DNA of 64,000 bases from the NCBI GenBank assembly GCA_033065855.1, contig JAVXUO010002717.1, positions 124,001 through 188,000 on the forward strand, in the 5' to 3' direction. Positions 54,185 through 64,000 of the stretch are shown piece by piece; the first letter of the stretch is position 1; each line of letters starts with the position of its first letter. The notes beneath the pieces were generated by a model. It worked only from the letters and a program-made list of their open reading frames with translations, did no database searches and was not told the origin of the DNA. The translations under genes and the position numbers were made by a program. Origin of the DNA: Escallonia rubra (lineage: Eukaryota; Streptophyta; Magnoliopsida; Escalloniales; Escalloniaceae).

Positions 54185-55303
54185 TGACGCCTGACGGCCG
54201 GTTTCCCTGGTGGGTGGTGACGTGGTAGAATAGATTGTTGTTTATTAGGGCTTTTTATGGGGTACCTTGGTGCATATGGTGAGCCTGACGGCCTCGTCGT
54301 CACGACACTTGCAATCGATCGATCAAGTGAGTTTCTCCATGTTTTTGGCGCCAAAGTTTGGTTGGTGATTGAAGAGGGTTCAGCTGTTTGAGTCCTTAGG
54401 TGCTTCTTGATTGGGTTGGGGTGGGCTTTAGATGCAGATCTGCTTTGCCATAGGGGTGATGGGTTTCGGATGTAAGTCTAATTTTGTCGATTGGGTCTAG
54501 TAGTTATCTCACTGCCGTAGGTCTAAGAAGAGCTGGCGAGTCTAGGGTGATGTTCTTTCTTTTAGGGTTTTTTGTTCCCCCTAGTTGATCCCCCTCCCCC
54601 TGCCCTATAAAGGTTGTTGGATGCGAATTGCTGGTGGTGAAGATGCTGGTTGCAGTTTGTTTTGGTTGGGTTGACAGCTGATGGGTCATGGAGTTACGAT
54701 CCGCAGTTTGATGCTGGTCCTATTTGGATCTTGGTTGGTCCGATGGTATTTTTTCGACGGTTGTGGTGCTTCTAACGGGGTTGAGGGGCTTCATTTGTGT
54801 TTGTTTGGGGTCCTTTAGAGTCAGACATCAGGGTGATGGCCGGAAAATGTGGCGTTTCTGGCGCCAGGTGCACGGAGATCAATGACAAGTTGAAACGACG
54901 AGGACACATGTCAAGAGTTGGGCTTGTGGTTGATGGTGAGATGGTGTTTTTTGATTGGATGTCTCTTTTAGTCTTTATCGTGCTGTGCTATAGTTATCCT
55001 GTTTAACTAGTTTTATCTGGTTTGTTAGTAATTATCTTGTTTTAGTCATTTGTTAGTAATTATCTTGTTTTAGTCATTTGTTTTCTAGTAGTTAACTGTT
55101 TTGCATATTCAGAAAAAAAAATAATAATATTAAAATTGTTACTGTTATAAGTTTTTATTTTATTGTACTTCTAAACTGATGAGATTGTCATTCGTAAGTT
55201 TTTTACTGGCCTTTTGAGTATGTTTTGTATCTCTCTCCATATTTGCTATATATTTTTACTTTTCAATTAAAAAAAAGAAAAGAAAAGAAAAGAAAAGAAA
55301 AGA
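54185..55303 (+). mobile_element. Non-LTR-type retroposon with (AAAAG)n tail
   Basis: About 1.1 kb ending in an A-rich tail that grades into eight AAAAG units (55268-55307). It is flanked by target duplications of 16-17 bases: AAAGACGGGGCATAGT at 54169-54184 and AAAGACGGGGGTATAGT at 55304-55320. Variable long duplications plus a 3' A-tail are the mark of LINE-driven integration. No reverse transcriptase frame remains, so it is a 5'-truncated LINE, a non-autonomous derivative or a retroposed transcript. An inner 27-bp tandem repeat (TTGTTAGTAATTATCTTG units) lies near 55020-55080. Confidence 0.72.
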
Positions 55304-55320
55304 AAAGACGGGGGTATAGT

Positions 55321-55592
55321 TCAAGAAAGCGATTATCGAGTTGAGGAATGATATAAGCACGAGGGACAAAGATCAAATTATTCTTTAAAACATGCCTTCC
55401 AAAAGTTTGTCCCTCAAGAGTGTGACGAGTTGAATTCAAAGTGCAATTCGTAGTTAGGAGCTGTTATTCCCTGGCAGTCTTTCCCCAAAAGCAGCTACCA
55501 AATGCAAGAACAAGTTTTAATCTCATTTACTATCCGATTCATTTCACCTTCAAATCTCTGATCATTAATATATTCAGCCTTGCTCCATTACG
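55321..55592 (+). promoter_or_regulatory. PGSIP upstream region
   Basis: The 272 bp between the retroposon and the PGSIP start codon must hold the leader and core promoter. No strong TATA box was picked out. The retroposon's arrival may have truncated or replaced more distal promoter sequence. Confidence 0.45.
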
Positions 55593-58500
55593 ATGAGATT
55601 ATCTCTCTCAAGACTAGGGTTTGTGTTGATTCTACTGTGTTTCTGCGCAATTCCCGCTCGATCTTCGAAATCTCAGCCGTCCGATGAGGCTTACGTCACT
55701 CTTCTGTACGGCGACGAGTTCCTCCTTGGCGTTCGAGTACTCGGGAAGTCGATACGAGATACTGGATCCACCAAGGACATGGTCGTCCTTGTCTCTGATG
55801 GCGTTTCGCAGTATGCAAAGAAACTCCTCAAGGTAAAGAATTGAAGATAAAAAAATACTCCCTCCCTCTGTGTTCCATTGGTTTTCTCGCCTTGGCTTTT
55901 TGCGAATGACTATGCATTTGAACGATAAATTTACTTGGTGTTTTTACCAAAGATTGACCTGTCAAACGATACTATTTGATCAGTGATTGCTCTTTGTGTT
56001 AACTCCATGGTCACATCGTACGTAATCGTCTTAAGGGTTCACAACAATCAAACGCAAAATTCAAGGAACGTAGGTAGTAGCAATTGTTGAATGCTGTGCT
56101 TTACTATGTCCTCAATTATACTCTCTTCTCCGTTCTGTTGGATTTTTTGGCTTTGGCTTTTTTTTATGGATTTTTAAGAATAGATTTGGTTCATCTAAAT
56201 GTTGACTTACTTGTTTTTATCCTAACTTGACTTGCCAAACGATACTTATTAAGTCTATAATTGCTTTTTGAGTTGAACCCAGTACTTATATGTGCTAAAT
56301 TAAACCTAGGAATTCTGCAAATAGTCAAGTGGGGAAAATCCAATTGAATGGAGATAGCTAATTAAATTCATTATCCGTACTAATTTGATGAACTTAGGAA
56401 TCTGCCAGTAAATAGAGTGGTTCAAATATGGAAGTTTCATGATGATATACATTTCCTGGCAACCAAATTTTGTTAGCTTCTTTGGCGTAAAGCCACATCT
56501 TGAATGTTGAGTAAGGAAAAATATGTAAAGAACTATCGGTCAGTTTAGTGGAGGTTTTGGATGTCTTCGGTGTACATACTTAAAAATTAGAACTCCCCAC
56601 TACTTATTATCCATATTGGTTGCTTTTGTTGAGAGGGATGATGTCATGCTCTTCTGTTAAGGTAGTGGTCTGCTGGTTATTTGGACTGAAACAGGGAAAA
56701 ATGTGAATGTTGCAACGTGTCGTATAGGACTATACTAGGACTAAATTTTAAAATACATATGGTGCATTTGAGTGTTTTCATGATGAGGTCTCATTTCTCC
56801 TCTATGTGATATCTGAAGTGTTGATGTCTCTGCAAATGGAGTCAGTCGAGTATAAATGTTTGTCTCTCTTGGGAATTTAGTTGGATAGGAAGAAGAGCCA
56901 TTAGCGTTGGGTTACTATTCAAATCTGGATTCTAGAATTTTGGTAAGCTTGAGGGAAGCGGTTGCACTTTTTATCGTTTCCTCATTGATTGTGGTCCGAG
57001 ATGATGCTTGACTGGTGAGAGGTGAGGAGATTTTGATAGTGACCATATTTTTGGAGTTGAACGTCAGATGGCTTCCTATATATGCCAATTATTTTCAAGG
57101 TTAATTACACCTATGTCTCTGAGATCAAGGTGTAGTTATAAGGAAGTTCATTGGTTATGGAAAATATCAGTGATATCCTTTGACCTAACAGAATCTTAAA
57201 ATACGTGATTGTTTAGGAACAAATGACTTAAATTCCCTTCACATTAAAGTTTATTCACAGAAAACTAGGTCAACCATCTTCAACCCATCTGCATTTCCCC
57301 ACTTTCATTTGCCACAATTCAACCATAAAGCATCACACTCCACCTATGAAACCTGCCCATACCCACTTTTAGCCACCCCTTCCCCAGATTTGCTAGTAAT
57401 GCCTGCACCAATCTCCACTCTCAACCGTTTCGTAAAGCCATAACCATCTTATAGTAAAAATTCAAGTGCCGATGGCGTTGAGGTCAACAACCACGGCTCT
57501 AGGGAAGTTATTGCAAATACTTATCAGCGTCGATGTGAGCGTGAAGGCGGCCTGAGATGCATGTAACAGTGGACTGGTGGGTAGTGGTAGTGGGCTCAGT
57601 GATGTGGGAGTGGTCAATGCGTTTCCTTCTCTTCCTCAGTTCCACTCACGCAAAATTAGATTTACATCAGATGATTTCTTTCTTCCATTTCTTCAATTGA
57701 CCACTGGCTTCACAACAATCAAACCAGGTAATCACACACTCAAGCCCAGATCTGCAAGCACGCACACGCAGACGCACAACTAAGGCTCTATTTGAAAACG
57801 TTTTCGTTTTCAATTTTTTCTCCAATTTTGTAAACTGGAGAAAAAAAAACGCGTTTGGCACACAGTTTTCGTTTTTTTTTTCCAGTTTTGAAAATAGTGC
57901 TGTTTTTGAAAACTCCCATTCAGGAGTTTTGAGTTTTGTTTTTATTTTGAGACCACCACCACCATCCTCCCACCGCCGGCCACCGTCGGCGATCGCGGCC
58001 GGCCACCCCGCGGGCCACCGCCACGCCCTACCACCGCCACTGCAAACCACCACCAAAGAAAAAACTTAAAATAAAAATTGGGTAATCAAACACCCAAAAG
58101 AAAAAAGTCAAAAAAGTCAAAATAAAAACTTGGTAATCAAACACCCATTTGTTTTTGTAAAAAATAAAAACTTAACTAGTTTTGGTTTTTGTTTTTTTGG
58201 AAACAGAGAACCAAAACTGGTAGTGATTTAAACGCTACCCAAGTGTGCTAGCGTTGTTTTCAAGATTGGAGGTAGCAATGTTATTGGGCTATTCGAGCTT
58301 GGACTTGTAGAGACTTTGCTGATTTAATTTTCTTCTTTGTTGTTTTGGAGCTAATGGGTTCAGTTGATATTCGTCGATTTTGCCAGTGGATGATGTGGCG
58401 GTTAGTGCTTTGGGGGTAATGAGTTTTCAAGAAATTAAGGGCTGAAGTTATTAAGTTAGATGAAGATGATGATAGTGGTGGAGAGAGAATAAGAGTTTAA

Positions 58501-60541
58501 AGGGCTCTGTACAAATATCTGTATTGCATTAGTGTAGTATTGGTATTTTCAAAATACAATTGATAATATCAGTCAAAAAGTACACTCTTTTAACGAATCA
58601 ATTGCAGATGGACACGGCTTATTTGATGTTTTTCGCCACGGAGTGTTCACTTTCTCTAAACTTCATGTACTTGACTGTAATTTTATCCCAACCTCAGAAA
58701 CACAGGTGTAATTAACCCTTATTTTTATCTTCATGTTTGTTGAGACTTGGAATCACTACGAAGAGTTAGGATATGGCTTTTTTTTTGTTTGGCTTTCATG
58801 AGGCTGATTGTTAATTGAATCAGCTCTTTGGTGATCTGAGGGATCACAGTTTCAAAATGCGAACAGTGGGGGTTCCTTAGACCCCGATGGCATTTCGTGC
58901 ATTGGTCCGCCCCTTTTGTTTGCTGATTGAAGATTAGATTGTTGTTCTTTGTGTTCCCTCTGTGGGGTGTATCTGTTAACGCAACTTGAAGATCTCCTAA
59001 AAACTGGTAGTATCTGTGCAGGCTGATGGTTGGATTGTGGAGCTAATAAGTTTATTGGCAAATCCTAATCAAGTTCGGCCAGCTAGATTTTGGGGTGTCT
59101 ACACGAAGCTGAAGATATTTAACATGACTAATTACAAAAAAGGTAAATAATTTATTGTTTATTTAATTGCTTATTCTTGAAAACAGAAAGGAAAAGAAGA
59201 TTTAATACGTTTGTTTGCTAAATGACAATGAAATGTTTTTCTTTTTTTCTTTTCACACCGCTGTTGAAGTCAATGATTTTGGGGACACAGCTATGTAGAA
59301 GTCACACCACTGACACAAGCTTGGATGCCTAGACAAGCTTGTCGTATTGATTGGATCTGTCATATATAAGTAGACTATTACGATAGGTTCTGCTCCCCCC
59401 TCCCCCACCCCCCCAATGTGCGCCCCCAAATAAAAATAAAAATAAGAATTAAAGGACGAAAGTAGGAGAAAGAAATAAAGAATGTAAGAGGAGAAGATAA
59501 GTAAAGAAAAATGAAGGACGGAGGTATTAGAGTAAAGAGGAAATTTGTCTTTGGAGGGGGTGGGGTTTGAGGTTTGGGAGGAAAACCATTCTGGGAGTCC
59601 ATTGTAGAGCAGTGACCATCGCTGGTGTTATTCTCCCTCCCTCCCTCTCCTCTTCTTCCTTTTCTTTGTTGATCAGATCATGTTGGTTAGCTGGAGATGG
59701 TTACTAAGCCAATACTTTATTGTAATATACGATTTCTTTTCCAACTTTTCTTGTTAAGTATCGCTCTTGTTCTATGTGAACAACTTCCAACATTTTAGAT
59801 GACAATTTGAACCTATAGACCTGATTTTACTGTACATAATTCACCTGCTGAATGCCACTCTTCTTCTATGTGAACACCTTCCAAAATCTAGATCTGATTT
59901 TACTTGCGACATTCACACTTCTTAAAGTTAGTAGTACAATCGATGTAATATCTTTCCCTAACAGTTGCAAATTTGAACAAAATTCAAGGTAAAGTAATGG
60001 TAAGTTCCTATACATTCATAGCCCTGGCCTCCCATATTTTGAGTTTTCGAGGTCACCCCTGCCGAGATCTTATGGTTGTGTGATAAATCATTGCTAAAAG
60101 CACATAACTCTAGTCGGCATTGGCTTTATCTTTTCCCAAAATCTTAGAAGTTTGAGTTTTGAAATTTGCATTTCTTTGCATATTTGACACTTGGCAGTTT
60201 AAATTGAAAGTAGGACTACAGGGGTTTGTGGCCTGCTGAATATAGTGTCTTTCTTTGTGCCATTTTCTCCTTGTGAATTTCTGGAAGTGAGTTAATGCCC
60301 TGCTGAATCCGGTTTTTTGGTGAACCCTTTTTGTTTCTTCTTTAATTATTGGCAGTGGTATATCTTGATGCTGATACAATCGTGGTAAAAAGTATTGAAG
60401 ATCTATTCAAGTGTGGAAAATTCTGTGCTAATTTGAAGCATTCAGAAAGGCTGAATTCGGGTGTTATGGTAGTGGAACCATCTGAAGCAGTTTTCAAGGA
60501 TATGATGACCAAAGTGACTACGTTGCCATCTTATACGGGAG
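55593..60541 (+). CDS. PGSIP7/8-type glycosyltransferase (GT8), 5' part (exons 1-3)
   Basis: A glycogenin-like family-8 glycosyltransferase of the plant PGSIP/GUX group, closest by recognition to Arabidopsis PGSIP7/8; the exact substrate of these members is not firmly known. Exons: 55593-55832 (80 codons), 59022-59142, 60356-60541. All are GT-AG and phases fit, giving 182 residues and one extra base. Residues 1-24 form a signal peptide/anchor (LGFVLILLCFCAIPA). The GT8 fold starts at DEAYVTLLYGDEFLLG. The metal-binding DxD motif is YLDADTIVV at the start of exon 3, followed by HSERLNSGVMVVEPSE. The exon 3 end (SYTGG) has donor GTATAG. The rest of the protein, including later catalytic and membrane segments, is off the right edge. 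No defect was seen in the part present. Confidence 0.93.
55853..56079. mobile_element. Stowaway-like MITE 1
   Basis: Left end TACTCCCTCCCTCTGTGTTCC and right end GGAACGTAGGTAGTA are diverged inverted repeats. The TA at the outer edge fits the Stowaway target. About 225 bp, non-coding, starting only 20 bp after the exon 1 donor. Confidence 0.55.
56118..56366. mobile_element. Stowaway-like MITE 2
   Basis: Left CTCTCTTCTCCGTTCTGTTG and right CCAATTGAATGGAGATAG form a diverged inverted repeat. The inner sequence shares CTTGCCAAACGATACT-type motifs with MITE 1, so the two belong to one family and lie almost in tandem. Confidence 0.55.
57098..58718. mobile_element. Mutator-like element in PGSIP intron 1
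   Basis: Termini AGGTTAATTACACCT and AGGTGTAATTAACCC. Flanking 9-bp duplications TTATTTTCA (57089-57097) and TTATTTTTA (58719-58727) match at 8 of 9 positions. The outermost bases match those of the element at 7741, so the two may be related. Within it, about 57784-58230, lies an AAAACGTTTTCGTTTTC-rich palindromic segment that may be a further MITE with a GC-rich centre (about 57950-58030). No transposase. Confidence 0.7.
59143..60355 (+). other. PGSIP intron 2
   Basis: GT-AG intron of 1,213 bp. C-rich run at about 59394-59413, otherwise AT-rich, with a TTCTTCTATGTGAACA repeat pair at about 59767 and 59861. No gene. Confidence 0.88.
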
Positions 60542-60917
60542 GTATAGCATTTCCATCACTAGTTTCTTCATAATCTAGCTTGCCACTTTTTCTTCTATTT
60601 ATTTAGTGCACAACATTCCTTGCTATATTTGGTTGGATAGTACCCTAATAAGATCAAATTATGAAAATGAAAAATAGGAATATGCAAAACATATATTGGT
60701 GCAACAAGGTTCAGAAGTCAAAATTTCAAATTGAGTAAAATGCTATTTTAGTTGGTATGGGCCATAAACTGGTGTCCAATATATCTGTTCTCTGAATATG
60801 CATGAAAATGTACTGAACTTAAGAATTTCATTTGCTAAGTTCATATATATAGTCTCTGAGAGGTATTATTACTTCTTTGTAGTTGACTAGACATATCATA
60901 GACATTTTGTGATATGA
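60542..60917 (+). other. Start of PGSIP intron 3
   Basis: Intronic AT-rich DNA between the exon 3 donor and the hAT element. No exon matching the next PGSIP segment (DQGFLNSYY-like) is present here or in the rest of the window. Confidence 0.75.
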
Positions 60918-63900
60918 TATGAAGCATGGGTAGTTTAGGATACGGGTGCGACGGGGATACGACAAATATTATATATATATTTTATATATATGATATATAT
61001 TTACCATGTACATCTAGCATTTAATTTCTAAACAATTTGGATCTTAAGAAAGTGTATAAAAAGACATGATGCAATTTAATTTAACCATTCAATAGTAGTA
61101 CAATACCATCAAATACATAATAACCACCACCAAATACATCATATTCTTAACAAAAGTAGCAACGTAGCATCAAAGTTCAAACTTTCAAACAAACAAAATA
61201 CTCCATCGAGTATCTAAGGGTTCCATGGCCCCAACATCTTCATCTTCGTCTATCTCTCCATCACCATCATCCGTAAAAAGTATGGCCTCCAACTCCGGCT
61301 CATCAAGTGAAAGCTCCGCAACCGCAAGTACACCAACATCATCCACGGTACCAAATTGATCTCCTCCAACATCCCACATTTTTGTCGGTCCTTGTGCATA
61401 TTGTGGAGATCTTCTTGAGAGAAGACGAAGATTGATATGAATGAAAACCAAGTCATCTACACGTTGTGGTGTCAACTTGTTCCTTCTCAAGGAATGCACC
61501 AAGGAGTAAGTACTCCAATTCCTCTCAACACAAGACGATGAAGCGGGTTGTTGAAGTAGTTTCAAAGCTAGAGTTTGAAGCATAGGTGCATGGGGACCGT
61601 GGCATGACCACCAATCATGAGGACTCATAATAGCCCGGTCATTAATGGAATCGATATCATTGAAGTGTTCGCTCCTAGAACAAAATTGGGCAAACTCAGT
61701 ATTGACCTTTGAACGATCGGTCGGATTTGAAAAGAACCTCTTGATGCATTTTTTGCCTTTCAAGATAAATCTTGGAATCCTTGTGAGGAGGAACACGATT
61801 GGGATCCTCACTAAGCCATTCATCACTATATTACCTTCATTAACACGTTAAACAAATAAATTAAAAAAAAAATTCAGATTCACGCTTTACTACTAAAAAA
61901 ATCAGATTTAAACTTTGCTTATAATAGCGTGAAAGTTACCTCGGATTCAAAGAATGTGCCATAAAATGAAGTGGCGTGTTGTTCTTGTTCCAACGATCGA
62001 CAAGAATTGTATGAACCACGTCATAGAAGCTAGACCACTCATCCTTCCTCTTCCCCTCCTCTCTATATATTTCACCTTTCACCTTTTATCATACTATCCC
62101 ACAAATCATTAACCAAGTGAAGACAAGGCGTATCCGTATCACATTGTCGAAGCATGTCATAGATAGGAAAGGTAAAAGCAATTATGTAGTTGATCTTATC
62201 CCACCAAACCTTGTCAAGAACCATATCCCTCACATATCTTGCCCTTCCAACATCATCCTCCTGATACGACGACCAATCCTCTCTAATCACCATGGTTTGG
62301 AGACTTTGCTTCAAGAGCTTGAATCTCCTAAGCATCACAATAACACTAGCAAACCTTGTATCGGCCACCGAAAGCAATTTCATAGTAGAATACTTGTTAA
62401 AGATGGCTAAACTCATGGAATGGTTCATGATGAAATTCTTGATTTGCATTACATCGCCATAAACTTCCGTGATCCAATAACATTCATCATTAGTTATTTG
62501 ATTGTTATCCGCATTCTTTGCCTCACAAATGTTCTTCAAGACAAGATTTAATGTGTGCACCACACAAGGAGTCCAAAATATAGTAGGGAATAGTGCTTCT
62601 ATCAATTGCCCGGCCGCCTTGCAATTGGGAGCATTGTCTGTAATTACTTGGACAACATTTCACAGCCCATGTCACTAATCACCTCCTTGAACAAAGCGGC
62701 AATGAAAAATTTGTCCTTAACTTCCCCCGAACAATCCATCGCCTTAAGAAACATAGGCCCACCTTCCGTTACCTCCATGCAATTAATTATCGGCCTCCTT
62801 TGCTGGTCACTCTATCCATCACTCACAAAACTCACGGCATTTTCCTTCCATGTGGCTCGAATAGGTTACAACAAATTTTGGATATTTGCCTTCTCCTTTT
62901 GTAAAAGAGTTGTCTTCAACAAGTTGTAACCCGGAGGCAAATAACCCACAAGAGAGTTAGAGGCGGCAAATGCATATGAACTCACATAGTATGGATTCCG
63001 AGCTAGGTGAAATGGCAAACCCCCGGAATAGTACATCCTAGCAATCTCGGAGTGCAAGCGATCTCTTTTTGCAATATTAAAGCAATCCATGATTGGATTG
63101 CTTCCTTCTTGACTTCCACTAGCACTTCCACTTGTATCACCCTTTCGCTTCTTATGGGGAATATTGCTTTGAAAAAATTTGCTTGTTCCACCCAAAGAGC
63201 TACTTGGTGGAAAAGTCTTGGAGCACTTTGGTTTGCTTTCTCAAGCACATTATCCTCTAATTTTGCATTTGGTTGAGCTCACTAGGTGTCACTTTTTTAC
63301 ATGGTTCAATTCCCATTCCCTTAATCTTCAACAAATGAGCCCTAACCCGAGTGTACGAGCTATTAGAAGCCTTGCCACAAAGATTGCACTGCCATCTCAC
63401 ATTTCCACCCCCTTTACCATCCTTTTCAAGCCCACTCACATACTTCCACAATGGTTTTGTCTCATCATCACCCCAAGACCAGAACTAGGAGTAGCAATAC
63501 TATCTGAAGTTGACATATTTGACATTAAAAATTAACAATGCCTGAAAGTGAAAAAGATGAAACAAAATTTTAGACATGCTTTAATTTAAGCCTTTAACAC
63601 CAAAAAAAAAAAAAAATAGTCACAAAAAAAAAATAAAAAAATAGTCACATTTCAGTTTTACCATGATGTGAGAATTGAGACTAGAAATCCAACACCTTAC
63701 AATCCACATTCTCCAAGTCATAGCAGAAAAAAAAAAAAAATTGAAAACAAAGGAAGACAGAGCTATAGCTATACCTTCGAAGAAATGCTGCCGGAGGTGA
63801 GTAGGTGGTCGCCGTTGGTAGTTGGTGGTCGCGGGTGTTCGCTGGTGTCGTGGGTGGTCGCGGCTGTTCGCTGGGTGTTGTGGGAGGTCACCGGTGTCGG

Positions 63901-64000
63901 GGAGGTCACCGATGTCGCGGCTGCTGCTATCTTTCTTTCTCTCTATCAGATCAGACTCGTGTGCCCTAATTTGGTTAGTAACATATTTTTATTTTATGTT
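60918..64000 (-). mobile_element. Large hAT element in PGSIP intron 3, right end beyond window
   Basis: The left end TATGAAGCATGGGTA resembles the ends of the small element at 5598-6506. The adjoining 300 bp are clearly the same family (GGATACGGGTGCGACGGGGATA-like block, ATACATAATAACCACCACC). The presumed 8-bp target at the left is TGATATGA (60910-60917); the partner lies outside. The transposase gene runs on the minus strand. The GC-rich region 63780-63920 (GGTGGTCGC repeats) looks like its 5' leader, with a splice donor at about 63774 matching that of the small copy. Confidence 0.85.
61185..63535 (-). pseudogene. hAT transposase (BED, DUF659, hAT dimerisation), multiply broken
   Basis: In minus-strand order: a leader peptide start near 63523; a BED zinc finger (WQCNLCGKASNSSYTRVRAH) at about 63300-63400; a linker (63195-62866) ending YLPPGYNLL; the DUF659 catalytic region (about 62870-62400, with QRRPIINCMEVTE and IFWTPCVVHTLNLVLKNI); then the C-terminal hAT dimerisation domain (61826-61185, WWSCHGPHAPMLQTLALKLL, SSSCVERNWSTYS). 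A probable one-base frameshift lies beside the GGGG at about 63478. Another lies between BED and linker, in-frame stops occur near 62864 and 62812, and there is a further shift near 61700. An intron-like gap is present at about 61840-61944. It is inactive as it stands, but complete in domain content. Confidence 0.88.

Larger units (their letters stand above)
55833..59021 (+). other. PGSIP intron 1
   Basis: GT-AG intron of 3,189 bp holding two Stowaway-like MITEs and a Mutator-like element (listed separately). Between them (56367-57097) nothing is recognised. Confidence 0.88.

Overview
This window is nuclear DNA of a flowering plant. The evidence is three spliced plant genes, a nuclear tRNA gene, and a dense load of plant-type transposable elements: Tat-type and Tekay-like LTR elements, hAT, Mutator-like, PIF/Harbinger and Stowaway-like elements. 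The species cannot be told from the sequence. Host coding sequence occupies only a few per cent of the 64 kb; introns and transposons make up most of the rest.

Layout, left to right. (1) About 1-7,418: the 5' part of a CDC5 (CDC5L/Cef1) splicing-factor gene on the minus strand. Two coding exons (632 residues) are present and the C-terminal exons lie off the left edge. A small deletion derivative of a hAT transposon, with an exact 8-bp target duplication, sits in its first intron. (2) 7,741-11,708: two Mutator-like elements with long inverted repeats. The second has landed at the junction of a tandem duplication of about 430 bp and carries a PIF/Harbinger-type MITE and a long hairpin. (3) 11,981-31,121: a complete ten-exon minus-strand gene for CHLOROPLAST J-LIKE DOMAIN 1 (CJD1), 281 residues spread over 19 kb, with several transposon relics in its introns. 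(4) 31,306-31,378: tRNA-Arg(CCG), divergent from CJD1 with 184 bp between them. (5) 31,681-50,497: a solo LTR of a Ty3/gypsy element (about 2.85 kb, flanked by TGAAC duplications) split by a 15.9-kb Tat-lineage Ty3/gypsy retrotransposon on the minus strand. The Tat element has a tRNA-Arg type primer-binding site, gag, protease, RT, two RNase H domains and integrase, all broken by stops and frameshifts. It also carries, on the opposite strand, a spliced plant-mobile-domain (PMD) gene with a long acidic tail. (6) About 50,830-53,676: a second, unrelated PMD pseudogene joined to a Ulp1/C48 protease whose catalytic motifs survive. (7) 54,185-55,303: a non-LTR-type retroposon with an (AAAAG)n tail and 16-17 bp target duplications. 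(8) 55,593 to beyond the right edge: the 5' part of a plus-strand PGSIP7/8-type glycosyltransferase gene (182 residues in three exons). Its introns hold Stowaway-like MITEs, a Mutator-like element and, from 60,918 onward, a large hAT element of the same family as the small one in CDC5.

The three host genes do unrelated jobs: pre-mRNA splicing, chloroplast envelope/lipid function, and secretory-pathway glycosylation. They are simply neighbours. What joins them is their transposon history: the same hAT family lies in an intron of both edge genes, and the space between CJD1 and PGSIP is a stack of nested insertions whose order can be read from target-site duplications.
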